Shown: piece after piece, positions 1 to 7,922 of the stretch | Layout: each line of letters opens with the position of its first letter | Numbering within the stretch: the first letter of the stretch is position 1 | Origin: PALSA-612 sp963742925 | GTDB lineage: Bacteria > Actinomycetota > Thermoleophilia > Gaiellales > Gaiellaceae | DNA length: 64,000 nucleotides | Direction: 5' to 3' | Assembly (NCBI GenBank): GCA_963742925.1 | Contig: CAVUNV010000004.1 | Span: 372,001 to 436,000, forward strand | Made by a program: the position numbers and the translations under genes | The notes under the pieces: model-generated | Databases searched by the model: none | Told to the model about the DNA's origin: nothing | The model's input: the letters and a program-made list of their open reading frames with translations, nothing else

Positions 1-189
1 TACCCACCGACCCGCTCCGGCGTTCAGGCGGACGAGCTCCGAGTCGGAGCGAAAGCGGCTGCAGGTCTCGTCGACGGCTTGTAGCTCGGCCTCGAGCGCC
101 GAACGGGCAGCCGCGAGACCGGAGGGATCGGTGACCACGAGTGTGGCGGTCGTTCCGAGCGCGGGGAACGAGCAGGAGGCGGCGCTCAC
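1..189 (-). CDS. apbE: FAD:protein FMN transferase, N-terminal part (runs off the left edge)
   Basis: N-terminal ~63 residues of an ApbE-family protein, which covalently attaches FMN to a Thr of exported flavoproteins. Visible are LGTTATLVV, then VDETCSRFRSDSELVRLN, the start of the ApbE fold (compare FDPTSDLSRLN in the second ApbE at 15904-16848). It starts at GTG 189-187, overlapping the TGA of the upstream small membrane protein (GTGA). The C-terminal Mg/FAD-binding part lies outside the window. With the neighbour at 186-545 it repeats the small-protein/ApbE arrangement seen at 15.9-17.2 kb, so the genome carries at least two such modules. Confidence 0.85.
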   Translation of the reverse strand, partial: MSAASCSFPALGTTATLVVTDPSGLAAARSALEAELQAVDETCSRFRSDSELVRLNAGAGRWV

Positions 190-545
190 GAGCCTCCGGA
201 GACGACCGCCGGCGGCGAGTAGCTCGGCTGCGGAGCCTGGTACGGAGGTGCCGGAGACGGTGCCGGCGCGGCCTGCGCCTCGTCGCCCGAGCTGAGCGCG
301 GGCAGCGAGGGTGGCGGCGGGACCCTGTTCGTCCGGGCTCGCGCGGGGTGGACGGGCCGGGCGGTCCGGATCGGCTGCGCCGGACGCGGGTGCTTGCGGC
401 CTGCGTTCCCCTGGGCGGCGAGCGCGGCGAAGACGCCGGTCAGGACGGCGGTCGCGACCGTCAGGCCGCGGGTCATGACCTGAAGCCGCCTGAGGCCCCG
501 GTTGCGGGCGTTCAGGTGGAAATGCCTGTGTCGCTCGACCGGCAC
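186..545 (-). CDS. Small single-helix protein with Pro/Ala-rich tail
   Basis: About 119 residues: a basic N-terminus, one hydrophobic helix (GLTVATAVLTGVFAALAA) and a long Pro/Ala/Ser-rich tail, so probably inner-membrane anchored with an extracytoplasmic tail. The stretch LRRLQV...LTGVFA resembles MKRLQVF...FTGAFA of the small protein at 17060-17233, which also precedes an ApbE gene. I take them as paralogs. The start is uncertain: GTG 545, or ATG near 475. Function is unknown. Co-transcription with apbE suggests a part in extracytoplasmic flavin or heme electron transfer. Confidence 0.6.
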   Translation of the reverse strand: MPVERHRHFHLNARNRGLRRLQVMTRGLTVATAVLTGVFAALAAQGNAGRKHPRPAQPIRTARPVHPARARTNRVPPPPSLPALSSGDEAQAAPAPSPAPPYQAPQPSYSPPAVVSGGS

Positions 546-590
546 GGTGCCCAGTCCACCAGGGGCAGATGAACCCCCAATGAGAGCTGT

Positions 591-2016
591 TTACGCGCCT
601 GTCGAGAGGAGATCCGGCGCGGGCTCCTCGACGGCGTCCAGCGGCCCCCGCTCGAGCCTGATCCAGACGTCGGCTCCACCGCCCGGGTCGGCGCCGACGC
701 CGGCCTCGCCCCCGTGCGCGCGGGCGATCAGGTCGACGATCGACAGCCCGAGCCCGGTGCCGCCGCTCGCCGCGGACGTCGTCGGCCCGGCTGAAGCGGT
801 CGAACGCGCGGGCGGCGAAACCGGGCGGGAAGCCCGTGCCCTGGTCGACGACGTGGATCTCGACGACGGTGCCGACCCCACGAGCCGACAGCTCGATCCG
901 GCCGGCGCCGTGCACGAGCGCGTTCTCGATCAGGTTGCCGAGCGCCTGCTCGAGGCGGGTCGGGTCGGCGTCCACGACGACGCCCGGGTCGCAGGCGACG
1001 TGGATCTCGCGTCCGCTCGCCGCCGCGCGGGCGGAGAAGCGCTCTGCGGTGCTGCGCAGCAGCTCTGCCACGTCGACGTGCTCGCGGCGGATCGGAAGGC
1101 CGCCCTGGTCGGAACGGGCGATCAGCAGCAGATCCTCTGCGAGTCGTGTCAGCCGCTCGGTCTCCTCGGCTGCCGATTCGAGCGCCGCGCGCTGCTCGTC
1201 GTACGTCCGTGGGCGCCGGAGCGCGAGCTCGAGCTCGGTGCGGAGGAGGGCCAGCGGCGTCCGCAGCTCGTGACTCGCGTCGGCGACGAAGCGGCGCTCG
1301 TGCTCGAAGGCCGCCTCCAGCCGCCCGAGCATGTCGTTCAGCGTCTCGGCAAGACGTGCGATCTCGTCACGGCTCCCCGGTACCGGCAGGCGCAGCCCCG
1401 GCGTGGAGGCTGAGATCTCCGCCGCCCGGCGCCGCATCGACTCGACGTGGCGGAGGGTCGCCGCCGCCAGCGCGTAGCCGGCCAGCGAGGCCAGCAGGAG
1501 CGCGATCGGCCCGGCCACCGCGAGCTCCGTGAGCAGGCGATCGAGCGTCTCCTGCCTGGATGCCAGCGAGCTGGCGAACACCAGCACCTGGGTCTTCCCG
1601 GCGGTCTGCACGGGGAGCGCGTAGACCCGCCATACGGACTTGCGGCCCGGAAGCTCGCTCGTCTGCAGCACCTTCGCTCCGCCGAGGACGTGGGCGACCG
1701 TCGAGCCGCTCACCAGCGGCGCGAGACCGGCCGCCGACGAGCGCACCACCTTGCCGCGGCCGTCGAGCACCTGGGCCAGCGTCTCGCCTCGCGCCTGGTC
1801 GGGGTCGACCAGGCGCACGTCGGGGTCGGTCAGAGCACCGTCGCGCTTGACGTGGTCGAGGGTTTCCCCGGCGCCGGCGCGCAGGCTCTGGTCGACGGAC
1901 GTGAGCAGCTCGCCGCCCACCCTGATGTAGACGAAGAACCCGACCGCCGTCAGCACCACGGCCATCGTGGTGGCGAAGACGAGCGTCAGTCGCAGGCGGA
2001 GCGGGAGCCGGCTCAT
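591..2016 (-). CDS. OmpR-partner sensor histidine kinase (one frameshift near 775)
   Basis: Membrane histidine kinase. ATG 2016; helix 1 at residues ~10-30, extracytoplasmic loop to ~165, helix 2 at ~167-186, HAMP-like linker, HisKA with phospho-acceptor H249 in DASHELRTPL, N box NLIENALVH. The reading frame then breaks: after FDRFSRADD the G2 box SGGTGLGLSIV and the C-terminus are read one frame over, ending at 591. This needs a single-base indel around 765-785. It directly follows its response regulator. The stimulus is unknown, but the genes downstream (small membrane protein, ApbE) are the likely targets. Homologous in layout to the pair at 20393-22427. Confidence 0.85.
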
Positions 2017-2686
2017 CGGCCGCGTCCTCCCTCAGGCGATAGCCGACCCGGCGCACAGTCTCGATCGAGTGCCGTCCGAACGGCCTGTCGATCTTCTCGC
2101 GCAGGTAGCGCACGTAGACGTCGACGAGGTTCGACCGGCTCTCGTAGGCCATGTCCCATGCCCCTTCGAGCAGCTGGACACGTGACAGCGCCTCACCCGG
2201 CCGCTGCATGAACAGGTCGAGCAGCGCGAACTCCTTCGCCGACAGCGGCAGCTCCTTGTCGCCTCGCCAGGCGCGGCGGGCGGCCGGGTCGAGCCGGAGA
2301 TCGCCCACCTCGAGCACGACCGGCCGCTCGGTGGGCACCCGCCGGCGGAGCGCCCGCAGCCGTGCCAGGAGCTCGGAGAACGAGAACGGCTTCACGAGAT
2401 AGTCGTCCGCGCCCGCGTCCAGCCCGACGACGCGGTCGTCGACGGCATCGCGCGCGGTCAGGAGGAGCACCGGCGTCCACACCTTCTGGCGACGGAGCTC
2501 ACGGCAGATCGAGAAGCCGTCCCCCCCGGGCAGCATCACGTCGAGGATGATCGCGTCGTACGGGACGGCCCGCGCCATCCAGAGCGCCTCCTCGCCCCGG
2601 TCGGCGAGGTCCACCGCATGGCCCTCCTCGCGGAGCCCCCGCGCCAGGAGGTTCGCCATCTTCACCTCGTCCTCGACAACGAGCAC
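2013..2686 (-). CDS. OmpR/PhoB-type response regulator
   Basis: Receiver domain (VLVVEDE; phospho-acceptor D49 in ILDVMLP; Lys in LVKPFSF) followed by a winged-helix DNA-binding domain ending in RRVGYRLRE. I choose GTG 2686 because GGGAGG at 2693-2698 sits 6 bases upstream; GTG 2692 would abut it. The frame has no stop where expected and reads on antisense-free into the kinase. One extra G in the GGGAGG run near 2030 would give LREGRGR and a TGA overlapping the kinase ATG, so I infer a one-base deletion and place the end at 2013. Confidence 0.85.
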
Positions 2687-2775
2687 CCGCACCCTCCCAT
2701 TGTGGCCCCGGTCGCATGAGTGCGGGATGAAGAGGCTCATCGAGACCTCATCTTCCGCTGCTCCACTGGACGGCC

Positions 2776-3411
2776 GTGATCCATTCGCAGGACGCCGTGG
2801 TCGGCCGCTCGACGGAGCGTGTCTCTGTCCGGTCGGGCGGTGCCGCGGGCAACGAGCGGCTGACGGCCACGACGGGTGCCCTGCTGATCGCGCTGCTGGC
2901 CGTGGAGGGCGTCACGATCCTGTTCATCCGGCCGCTGATCTCCGTGCACGTCTTCGTCGGCCTGGTGCTCGTGCCGCCCGTCGCCCTGAAGCTCGGCGCC
3001 ACCGGCTGGCGCTTCTTCCGCTACTACACCCGCAGCCGCCCGTACGTGCTGAAGGGGCCGCCGCACTTCGTCCTGCGCGTGCTCGTGGCGCCTCCGGTGG
3101 TGCTGTCGACGCTGTTCGTCTTCGGGACCGGCGTCGCGATGCTCGTCGTCAAGCCGCGCGACGGGATCCTGCTCGGGCTGCACAAGACCAGCTTCGTGGT
3201 CTGGCTCGCGACGACCAGCGTCCACGTGCTCGCCCACCTGCCGAAGCTGCGGAGGCTGGCGGCGGCCGACCTGCCTCGCAGGACGCGGCTCCCGTCGGGG
3301 CGGCTCAGGTTCCTCCTCGTCGCCGCCTCCGTGGCGGTCGGCGTGATCTTCGCCGCCGCGTCGTTCCACCTCGCCACGCCCTGGCTCGACTGGGCGCGCC
3401 TGCGGCACTGA
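2776..3411 (+). CDS. Membrane protein, cytochrome b561/DUF4405-like
   Basis: 211 residues with about five hydrophobic helices (roughly 33-51, 55-73, 98-123, 132-155, 170-190). Histidines within or next to helices (H58, H136, H150, H154) are arranged like the heme ligands of small b-type cytochromes, so a diheme quinol-linked membrane cytochrome is plausible but not proven. GTG start at 2776; no convincing ribosome site. It is divergent from the response regulator and may be its target. Confidence 0.6.
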   Translation: MIHSQDAVVGRSTERVSVRSGGAAGNERLTATTGALLIALLAVEGVTILFIRPLISVHVFVGLVLVPPVALKLGATGWRFFRYYTRSRPYVLKGPPHFVLRVLVAPPVVLSTLFVFGTGVAMLVVKPRDGILLGLHKTSFVVWLATTSVHVLAHLPKLRRLAAADLPRRTRLPSGRLRFLLVAASVAVGVIFAAASFHLATPWLDWARLRH

Positions 3412-3436
3412 TCCCGGCAGCTAGCCGGCACGGGCT

Positions 3437-3449
3437 GCGGCTTTCCCGC
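3437..3449. promoter_or_regulatory. Recurrent near-palindrome (class 1 site), gap promoter
   Basis: GCGGCTTTCCCGC; the other strand reads GCGGGAAAGCCGC followed by AG. It is 79 bases upstream of the GAPDH start and matches the consensus nCGGGAArnCCGC found before seven other genes in this window. Proposed activator site; function inferred from recurrence and position. Confidence 0.5.
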
Positions 3450-3528
3450 GGGTCGATCAGCGGCTTCCGCGATGGCGTCGCCGCTCGTTCCGGGCACGAT
3501 CGGAGGGACACCGAAACAGGAGGTCCCG

Positions 3529-4623
3529 ATGACCACCAGGATTGCGATCAACGGCTTCGGCCGGATCGGGCGATGCGCCCTGCGCGCCGCGTACGAGCGA
3601 GAGCTGGACGTGGAGTGGGTCGCCGTCAACGACATCGCCGACATCGCGTCGCTGGCGCACCTGCTGAAGCACGACTCGGTCTACGGCCCGTTCCCCGGGA
3701 CGGTCGAGGCCGGCGACGGTTTCATCCGCGTGGACGGGGTCGAGATCCCGGTTCTCGCCGAGACGGATCCCGCGAAGCTGCCGTGGGCCGACCTCGGCGC
3801 CGAGGTCGTGATCGAGTCGACCGGGCGCTTCCGGACCCGGGACGAGGCGGCCGCACACCTCGCCGCCGGCGCGGGCAAGGTCGTCGTCTCCGCTCCCGTG
3901 AAGGAGCCCGACGCGACCGTCGTGCTCGGCGTCAACTTCGCCGAGACGTACGACCCGGAGCATCACCACGTCATCTCGAACGCGTCCTGCACGACCAACT
4001 GCCTCGCCCCGGTGGCGAAGGTGCTGAACGAGACGGTCGGGATCCGGCACGGCCTGCTGACGACGATCCACGCCTACACGTCCGACCAGCGGCTGATCGA
4101 CCTCCCGCACAAGGATCTGCGGCGGGCCCGCGCCGCTGCCGTGAACCTCGTGCCGACCTCGACCGGAGCCGCGAAGGCGATCGGGCTCGTCATCCCCGAG
4201 CTGGCGGGCAGGCTCGACGGTTTTGCGGTCAGGGCGCCGATCCCGACGGGCTCCATCGTCGACCTGACGATCGAGGCCGCGAGGCCGACGTCGGTCGAGG
4301 AGATCAACGGAGTGTTCGGAGAGCGCGCGGACGTGGCCGAGCTGGCCGGGATCCTCGCCTACAGCGAGGAGCCGCTCGTCTCCACCGACATCGTCAAGTC
4401 GGCCTACTCGGCGATCTTCGACGCGCCGCTGACGAAGGTCGTGGACGGAACCCAGGTGAAGGTCGTGGCCTGGTACGACAACGAGTGGGGGTACGCGAAC
4501 CGCCTCGTCGAGCTGGCGCAGAAGGTGCTCGTGCCGGTTCCCGCGTACGCTTGGCCGAACGTCAGTTGCGGCCGGCAGGAGACGGGGCAGCCCGCCGGCC
4601 ACAACACCGGTGCCTCTACGTGA
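3529..4623 (+). CDS. gap: Glyceraldehyde-3-phosphate dehydrogenase, NAD type
   Basis: Oxidises and phosphorylates glyceraldehyde 3-phosphate in glycolysis or gluconeogenesis. Rossmann motif NGFGRIGR (residues 8-15), N34-D35 suggesting NAD preference, catalytic C154 in SNASCTTNC, and YDNEWGY near the C-terminus. ATG 3529 follows AGGAGG at the normal distance. At 364 residues it is about 30 longer than usual: after VLVPVPA the tail is Pro/Gly rich and unlike the family. That tail spans a hairpin (4570-4600) and overlaps the convergent DsrE gene by 8 bases. A frameshift that lost the original stop is likely. Confidence 0.95.
   Translation: MTTRIAINGFGRIGRCALRAAYERELDVEWVAVNDIADIASLAHLLKHDSVYGPFPGTVEAGDGFIRVDGVEIPVLAETDPAKLPWADLGAEVVIESTGRFRTRDEAAAHLAAGAGKVVVSAPVKEPDATVVLGVNFAETYDPEHHHVISNASCTTNCLAPVAKVLNETVGIRHGLLTTIHAYTSDQRLIDLPHKDLRRARAAAVNLVPTSTGAAKAIGLVIPELAGRLDGFAVRAPIPTGSIVDLTIEAARPTSVEEINGVFGERADVAELAGILAYSEEPLVSTDIVKSAYSAIFDAPLTKVVDGTQVKVVAWYDNEWGYANRLVELAQKVLVPVPAYAWPNVSCGRQETGQPAGHNTGAST
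4570..4600 (+). terminator. Hairpin in the 3' end of gap
   Basis: GGCCGGC (4570-4576) pairs with GCCGGCC (4594-4600) around a 17-base loop. No T-tract follows. It lies inside the unusual C-terminal extension of GAPDH, as expected if the real stop was upstream and this was the intergenic terminator between convergent genes. Confidence 0.35.
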
Positions 4624-5122
4624 AGACGATCTCCCCGCCGGCGGCGAGCTCGTAGAAGTCGCCGACGGTGAGGATGCCCTTCACCTGCGGGACGAAGTCG
4701 TCCTGCGTGAGGCCGAACATGTCGACCGAGGCCTTGCATGCGTACAGCCCGGCGCCGGAGTCGGCGACGAGCTCGATGAACTCCGGGATCGGCGGGATGT
4801 CGAGCTTCTCCATCTGCCGCTTCATCATCTTCGTGGCGAGCGCCGACATTCCCGGCAGCACGCCGATCAGGGTCGGGATGTGCATCCCGGGGTTCCCGAC
4901 CGTGGCCACCTTGATCTTCTCGATCCGGTCCTTGCGGATCGCGTCGAGGCCGAAGAAGGTGAAGAAGATGTCGGCCTCGATGCCCTCCATGCGGGCGCCG
5001 TTGGCCATGATCAGCCCGGGGTAGATGCCCTCGAGCGAGCCCTTCGAGATCACGATCGCCACTTTCTCGATCGTCTTCGGCTCGGCGGGGGCGACCCTCG
5101 GCTCTTCCAGGATGGTTGTCAT
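4616..5122 (-). CDS. DsrE/DsrF-like sulfur-relay protein
   Basis: 168 residues, DsrE2-like. N-terminal VAIVISKGSLEGIYPG, FTFFGLDAI, and a single conserved cysteine C129 in YACKASVDMFGL, the family's candidate persulfide carrier. I choose ATG 5122 (MTTILEEP) because GAGAGGAG precedes it. Last gene of a three-gene operon with DsrC/TusE and the SQR-like flavoprotein, so it probably accepts or hands on sulfane sulfur produced from sulfide. Cytoplasmic, with no signal peptide. Confidence 0.85.
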   Translation of the reverse strand: MTTILEEPRVAPAEPKTIEKVAIVISKGSLEGIYPGLIMANGARMEGIEADIFFTFFGLDAIRKDRIEKIKVATVGNPGMHIPTLIGVLPGMSALATKMMKRQMEKLDIPPIPEFIELVADSGAGLYACKASVDMFGLTQDDFVPQVKGILTVGDFYELAAGGEIVFT

Positions 5123-5144
5123 CGCGTGCTCCTCTCTCATCTCT

Positions 5145-5462
5145 CTAGATGCAGCCGCGGGGCTTGGGGATGCCGCCGATCTTGGCGGCGAGCTTGGCCG
5201 GGCCCTTCGGGAAGAGCTCGTACAGCTCCTTGACCGGGACGCCCGACTCCTTGCCGAGCGAGCGGATCGTCGGCGCGGTGCCGGTGGTGAGATACCGGTC
5301 CCGCATGAACCGGACGACCAGCCAGTGGCGGGGGGTCAGCTCCGGGATCCCGTTCTGGCGGGCGATCGCCTCGGCGACCTCGTCACTCCACTGCTCGGGG
5401 TCGGTGAGGAAGCCCTCGGCGTCGACGTCGACGTTCCGGTCGGCGATCGTGGTCGTGGTCAT
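5145..5462 (-). CDS. DsrC/TusE-family sulfur-transfer protein
   Basis: 105 residues ending PKPRGCI: the penultimate C104 is the conserved DsrC CysA. The second cysteine of true dissimilatory DsrC (CysB, 11 residues upstream) is replaced by A93. Single-cysteine members work as sulfur carriers (TusE-like) rather than forming the trisulfide of DsrAB systems. ATG 5462 follows GAGAGGAG. It lies between the SQR-like flavoprotein and DsrE, so persulfide relay is the likely role. No dsrAB is in the window. Confidence 0.88.
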   Translation of the reverse strand: MTTTTIADRNVDVDAEGFLTDPEQWSDEVAEAIARQNGIPELTPRHWLVVRFMRDRYLTTGTAPTIRSLGKESGVPVKELYELFPKGPAKLAAKIGGIPKPRGCI

Positions 5463-5475
5463 CTCGTTCTCCTCT

Positions 5476-6738
5476 CTAGACCGCGACCGGGTGCTTCTTG
5501 CCCGCCGCGGGCATCGTCGCGCCCAGCCCCGGGATCTCACGTCCGGGCAGGAGCGCGTGCCAGTAGAACCACTGGAACATGAGCTTGCCGAGGTGGTTCA
5601 GCCGCGACTCACGGAGCAGCGGGAGCGGCCCCGCTGCCGTCGGGAAGCGACCCGGCAGCGGCTCGGTCTCGTAGTTGAAGTCGATCAGCAGGGCCTTGTG
5701 GAAGCCGGTCTCGACGAAGCAGTTGGCGTGCCCGTCATACGATGCGTCGAGCTCCTCCCCGGCGAGGAAGCGGACGAGGTTCTCGGTGAGAGCCTCGCCC
5801 TCGAAATGCGTGACCGAGCCGGCCTTCGACGTCGGGAGGTCGGTCGCGTCGCCGAGCGCGAACACGTTCGGCTTCGCGAGCGTCTGCATCGTCGCCTTGT
5901 CGGTCGGGACGAACCCGAGCGCGTCGCCCAGCCCGGGTGACCGCTCGACGTACGCGGCCCCGCCGTGCAGGGGCACGGTGACGAGCAGGTCGAAGTCCAG
6001 CTCGCGGCCGTCGTACGAGACGAGCTTCCCTGCGTCGCCGAGCACCTCGCCGGCGTTGAACTCCGTCACCAGCTCGACGTGCTTCTCGGCGAGCAGGCCG
6101 GCCAGGTGCTGCGATGCGACCGGCTTCGTGAAGGCGCCGTCGAGCGGCGTCGCATACACGAGCTCGGTGCGTCCCCGGATCCCCCGCTCGTGCAGGTACC
6201 AGTCGAGCAGGAACGCCAGCTCGAGTGGAGCGACAGGGCACTTGATCGGCATGTCGACGACGTTGACGACGATCCGGCCGCCGTCGAACCAGTCGAGCGC
6301 CCGGCGGAGCTGCTCGGCGCCCTCGACGGTGTAGAAGTCGAAGACCCGCTCCATCCAGCCTGGCCCGACCATGCCCTCGGTCTCTTCGGGCTGGAGCCGT
6401 ACGCCGGTCGCCACGACCAGCGCGTCGTAGCCGAGCACTGTGCCGTCGGCGAGGCGAACCGTGTCGTCGTCGAGCGAGACCGCTTCGATCTCGCTTTCGT
6501 GGAACGCGATCCCGTTTCGCAGCTGGCGCTGTCTCGGCCGCACGATCTCCTCGGCATCGGCCAGTCCGAAGGGCACGAACACGAGCCCGGGCTGGTAGAC
6601 GTGGATCGCGTCCCGGTCGACCACGTGGATCGCGAGCTCGTCCTCGGGGAAGCGTCGGCGGAGGCGGTTGGCCATCATCGTGCCGCCGGTGCCGCCGCCG
6701 AGGATGACGATCGTCCTGGGCGTGCTTCGTGAAGTCAC
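5476..6738 (-). CDS. Sulfide:quinone oxidoreductase-like flavoprotein
   Basis: 420 residues. FAD-binding ILGGGTGGTMMANRL (residues 12-26), VYQPGLVFVPFG typical of the SQR group, C167 in KCPVAPLE, GDATDLPTSKAGSVTHFEGE (second FAD/quinone region) and C340 in HANCFVETG. Two cysteines fit the redox-active pair of SQR. Probably oxidises sulfide to polysulfide or persulfide at the membrane face, reducing quinone. First gene of the operon with DsrC and DsrE, and divergent from an ArsR repressor. A sulfur-unrelated NADH dehydrogenase role cannot be excluded. Confidence 0.8.
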   Translation of the reverse strand: MTSRSTPRTIVILGGGTGGTMMANRLRRRFPEDELAIHVVDRDAIHVYQPGLVFVPFGLADAEEIVRPRQRQLRNGIAFHESEIEAVSLDDDTVRLADGTVLGYDALVVATGVRLQPEETEGMVGPGWMERVFDFYTVEGAEQLRRALDWFDGGRIVVNVVDMPIKCPVAPLELAFLLDWYLHERGIRGRTELVYATPLDGAFTKPVASQHLAGLLAEKHVELVTEFNAGEVLGDAGKLVSYDGRELDFDLLVTVPLHGGAAYVERSPGLGDALGFVPTDKATMQTLAKPNVFALGDATDLPTSKAGSVTHFEGEALTENLVRFLAGEELDASYDGHANCFVETGFHKALLIDFNYETEPLPGRFPTAAGPLPLLRESRLNHLGKLMFQWFYWHALLPGREIPGLGATMPAAGKKHPVAV

Positions 6739-6802
6739 GCCGGAACCGTCGCGCGTCCGCCGCCCAGCGCCATCGGGGCCGGGACGGAGGGCCGGTCAGG
6801 GA

Positions 6803-6833
6803 ATTCCACGATTCCACAAGCACGCGGTTGTGG
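6803..6833. promoter_or_regulatory. Candidate ArsR operator between sqr and arsR
   Basis: Two tandem octamers ATTCCACG (6803-6810) and ATTCCACA (6811-6818), and an inverted repeat CCACAA (6814-6819) / TTGTGG (6828-6833) with an 8-base spacer. It lies in the only gap between divergent sqr and arsR, 12 bases before the arsR start. The position fits an autorepressor site controlling both directions. Confidence 0.5.
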
Positions 6834-6845
6834 GGAAATGTCGGC

Positions 6846-7187
6846 ATGGCACTCACCCATCCACTTCCCGAGAAGGTCGTCGAGCTGATCGCGTACCGGT
6901 TCCGAGTGATCGGCGAGCCGACGCGGATCCGGCTGCTCGAGCACCTGCACGAGGGCGAGACGAGCGTGCAGGAGCTCGTCGAGCGGATCGGCGGCACGCA
7001 GCAGAACATCTCCAAGCACCTCGCCGTGCTCCTGCAGGCGGGCATCGTCGGGCGCCGCAAGGCCGGTGTCTTCGTCTACTACCGGATCGTCGACGCGACC
7101 GTCTTCGATCTCTGCGAGCACGTCTGCGGCACGATGGAGCGTCAGCTCGGCGAGCTCGGCGAGATGTTCCAGGCAGCGGCTCGATGA
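6846..7187 (+). CDS. ArsR/SmtB-family repressor, candidate sulfide/persulfide sensor
   Basis: 113 residues, winged helix. The recognition helix includes GGTQQNISKHLAVLLQAGIV. No canonical arsenic or zinc box; instead a Cys-x3-Cys pair (DLCEHVCG) in the last helix. The paralog at 10734-11075 has RLCEDVCG at the same place. SqrR/BigR-type ArsR proteins sense persulfides through a cysteine pair, though with different spacing, so sulfide sensing fits the divergent SQR operon but is inferred. The stop overlaps the next gene (ATGA). Confidence 0.85.
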   Translation: MALTHPLPEKVVELIAYRFRVIGEPTRIRLLEHLHEGETSVQELVERIGGTQQNISKHLAVLLQAGIVGRRKAGVFVYYRIVDATVFDLCEHVCGTMERQLGELGEMFQAAAR

Positions 7188-7519
7188 GCCCGCTGCTCCA
7201 GCTCTGGCAGACCGAGTGGTGTCCCGCATCGAAGCGGGTTCGCCAGCGGTTCACCGAGCTCGGGATCGACGTCGTCCTCCATCAGGTGCCGGTCGATCCC
7301 GCAGAGCGGAGCGAGCTCGAGAAGGCGACCGGCTCGACGACGATCCCCGTTCTGGCCGTCGGCGGCACGATCGTGGTCGGCGAGGAGGAGATCCTCGACT
7401 ACCTGGAAGCTCACTTCGCAGAGCCGCCCGGGGCGAGCGCCCAACGCGAGAAGGCGGCGAAAGCCCGACGCAAGGACCTGGAGGCAGCATGCCCACCGTT
7501 GGAAACCGCTACACGCTGA
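7184..7519 (+). CDS. Glutaredoxin-like thioredoxin-fold protein
   Basis: 111 residues. Thioredoxin fold with LWQTEWCPASKRVRQRF (CxxS active site, as in monothiol glutaredoxins), cis-proline TTIPVL and a helical tail. ATG 7184 overlaps the arsR stop, so it is translationally coupled to the repressor. Likely a thiol or persulfide reductase or transfer partner for the sulfur module. A basic tail (KAAKARRK) follows the fold. Confidence 0.8.
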   Translation: MSPLLQLWQTEWCPASKRVRQRFTELGIDVVLHQVPVDPAERSELEKATGSTTIPVLAVGGTIVVGEEEILDYLEAHFAEPPGASAQREKAAKARRKDLEAACPPLETATR

Positions 7520-7893
7520 GCGCGACGACTGCGCTCGCCTTCGACGACGCGGTCGGACGCGTCAGGGAGGAGCTGAAGACCGAGGGCTTCGGCGTTCTCT
7601 GCGAGATCGACGTGCAGGCGACGCTGCGCGAGAAGCTGGGGGTCGAGAGCGAGCGCTACCTGATCCTGGGCGCGTGCAACCCGCCGCTGGCTCACCGCGC
7701 GCTCGAGGCCGAGCCCGAGCTCGGCGTCCTGCTTCCCTGCAACGTCGTCGTCTACGAGCGCGACGGGGAGACGCACGTGGCGGCGATCGACGCCGAGCGG
7801 ATGCTGTCGATCGTCGGCAGGGACGAGCTGGCTCCGATCGCCGCGGAGGTGCGACGGCGGCTCGCCGCGGTCGTCGAGCGCGCCGCAGCGTAG
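7489..7893 (+). CDS. DUF302-family protein
   Basis: 134 residues. FDDAVGRVREELKTEGFGVLCEIDVQ, ILGACNPPLAHRALEAEP and LLPCNVVVYE are the hallmarks of DUF302, a small alpha/beta domain often next to sulfur or redox genes. ATG 7489 follows GGAGG. It overlaps the 3' end of the glutaredoxin gene, so the two are co-transcribed with arsR. The biochemical role is unknown. Confidence 0.85.
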   Translation: MPTVGNRYTLSATTALAFDDAVGRVREELKTEGFGVLCEIDVQATLREKLGVESERYLILGACNPPLAHRALEAEPELGVLLPCNVVVYERDGETHVAAIDAERMLSIVGRDELAPIAAEVRRRLAAVVERAAA

Positions 7894-7894
7894 A

Positions 7895-7922
7895 GCTAGC
7901 TCAACGACGCTAGCTCAACGAC
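7895..7922. repeat. Perfect tandem 14-bp direct repeat
   Basis: GCTAGCTCAACGAC occurs twice back to back (7895-7908, 7909-7922), spanning the end of the DUF302 gene and the stop codon of the convergent isochorismatase-fold gene. The duplication adds a second potential stop; probably slippage or a recent duplication. Confidence 0.8.

Noticed and set aside
1367..2686. Response regulator apparently fused in frame to a second domain
   Set aside because: After YRLRE the frame encodes Arg/Ala/Pro-rich nonsense while the normal kinase is in the next frame; a one-base indel explains it better than a fusion.
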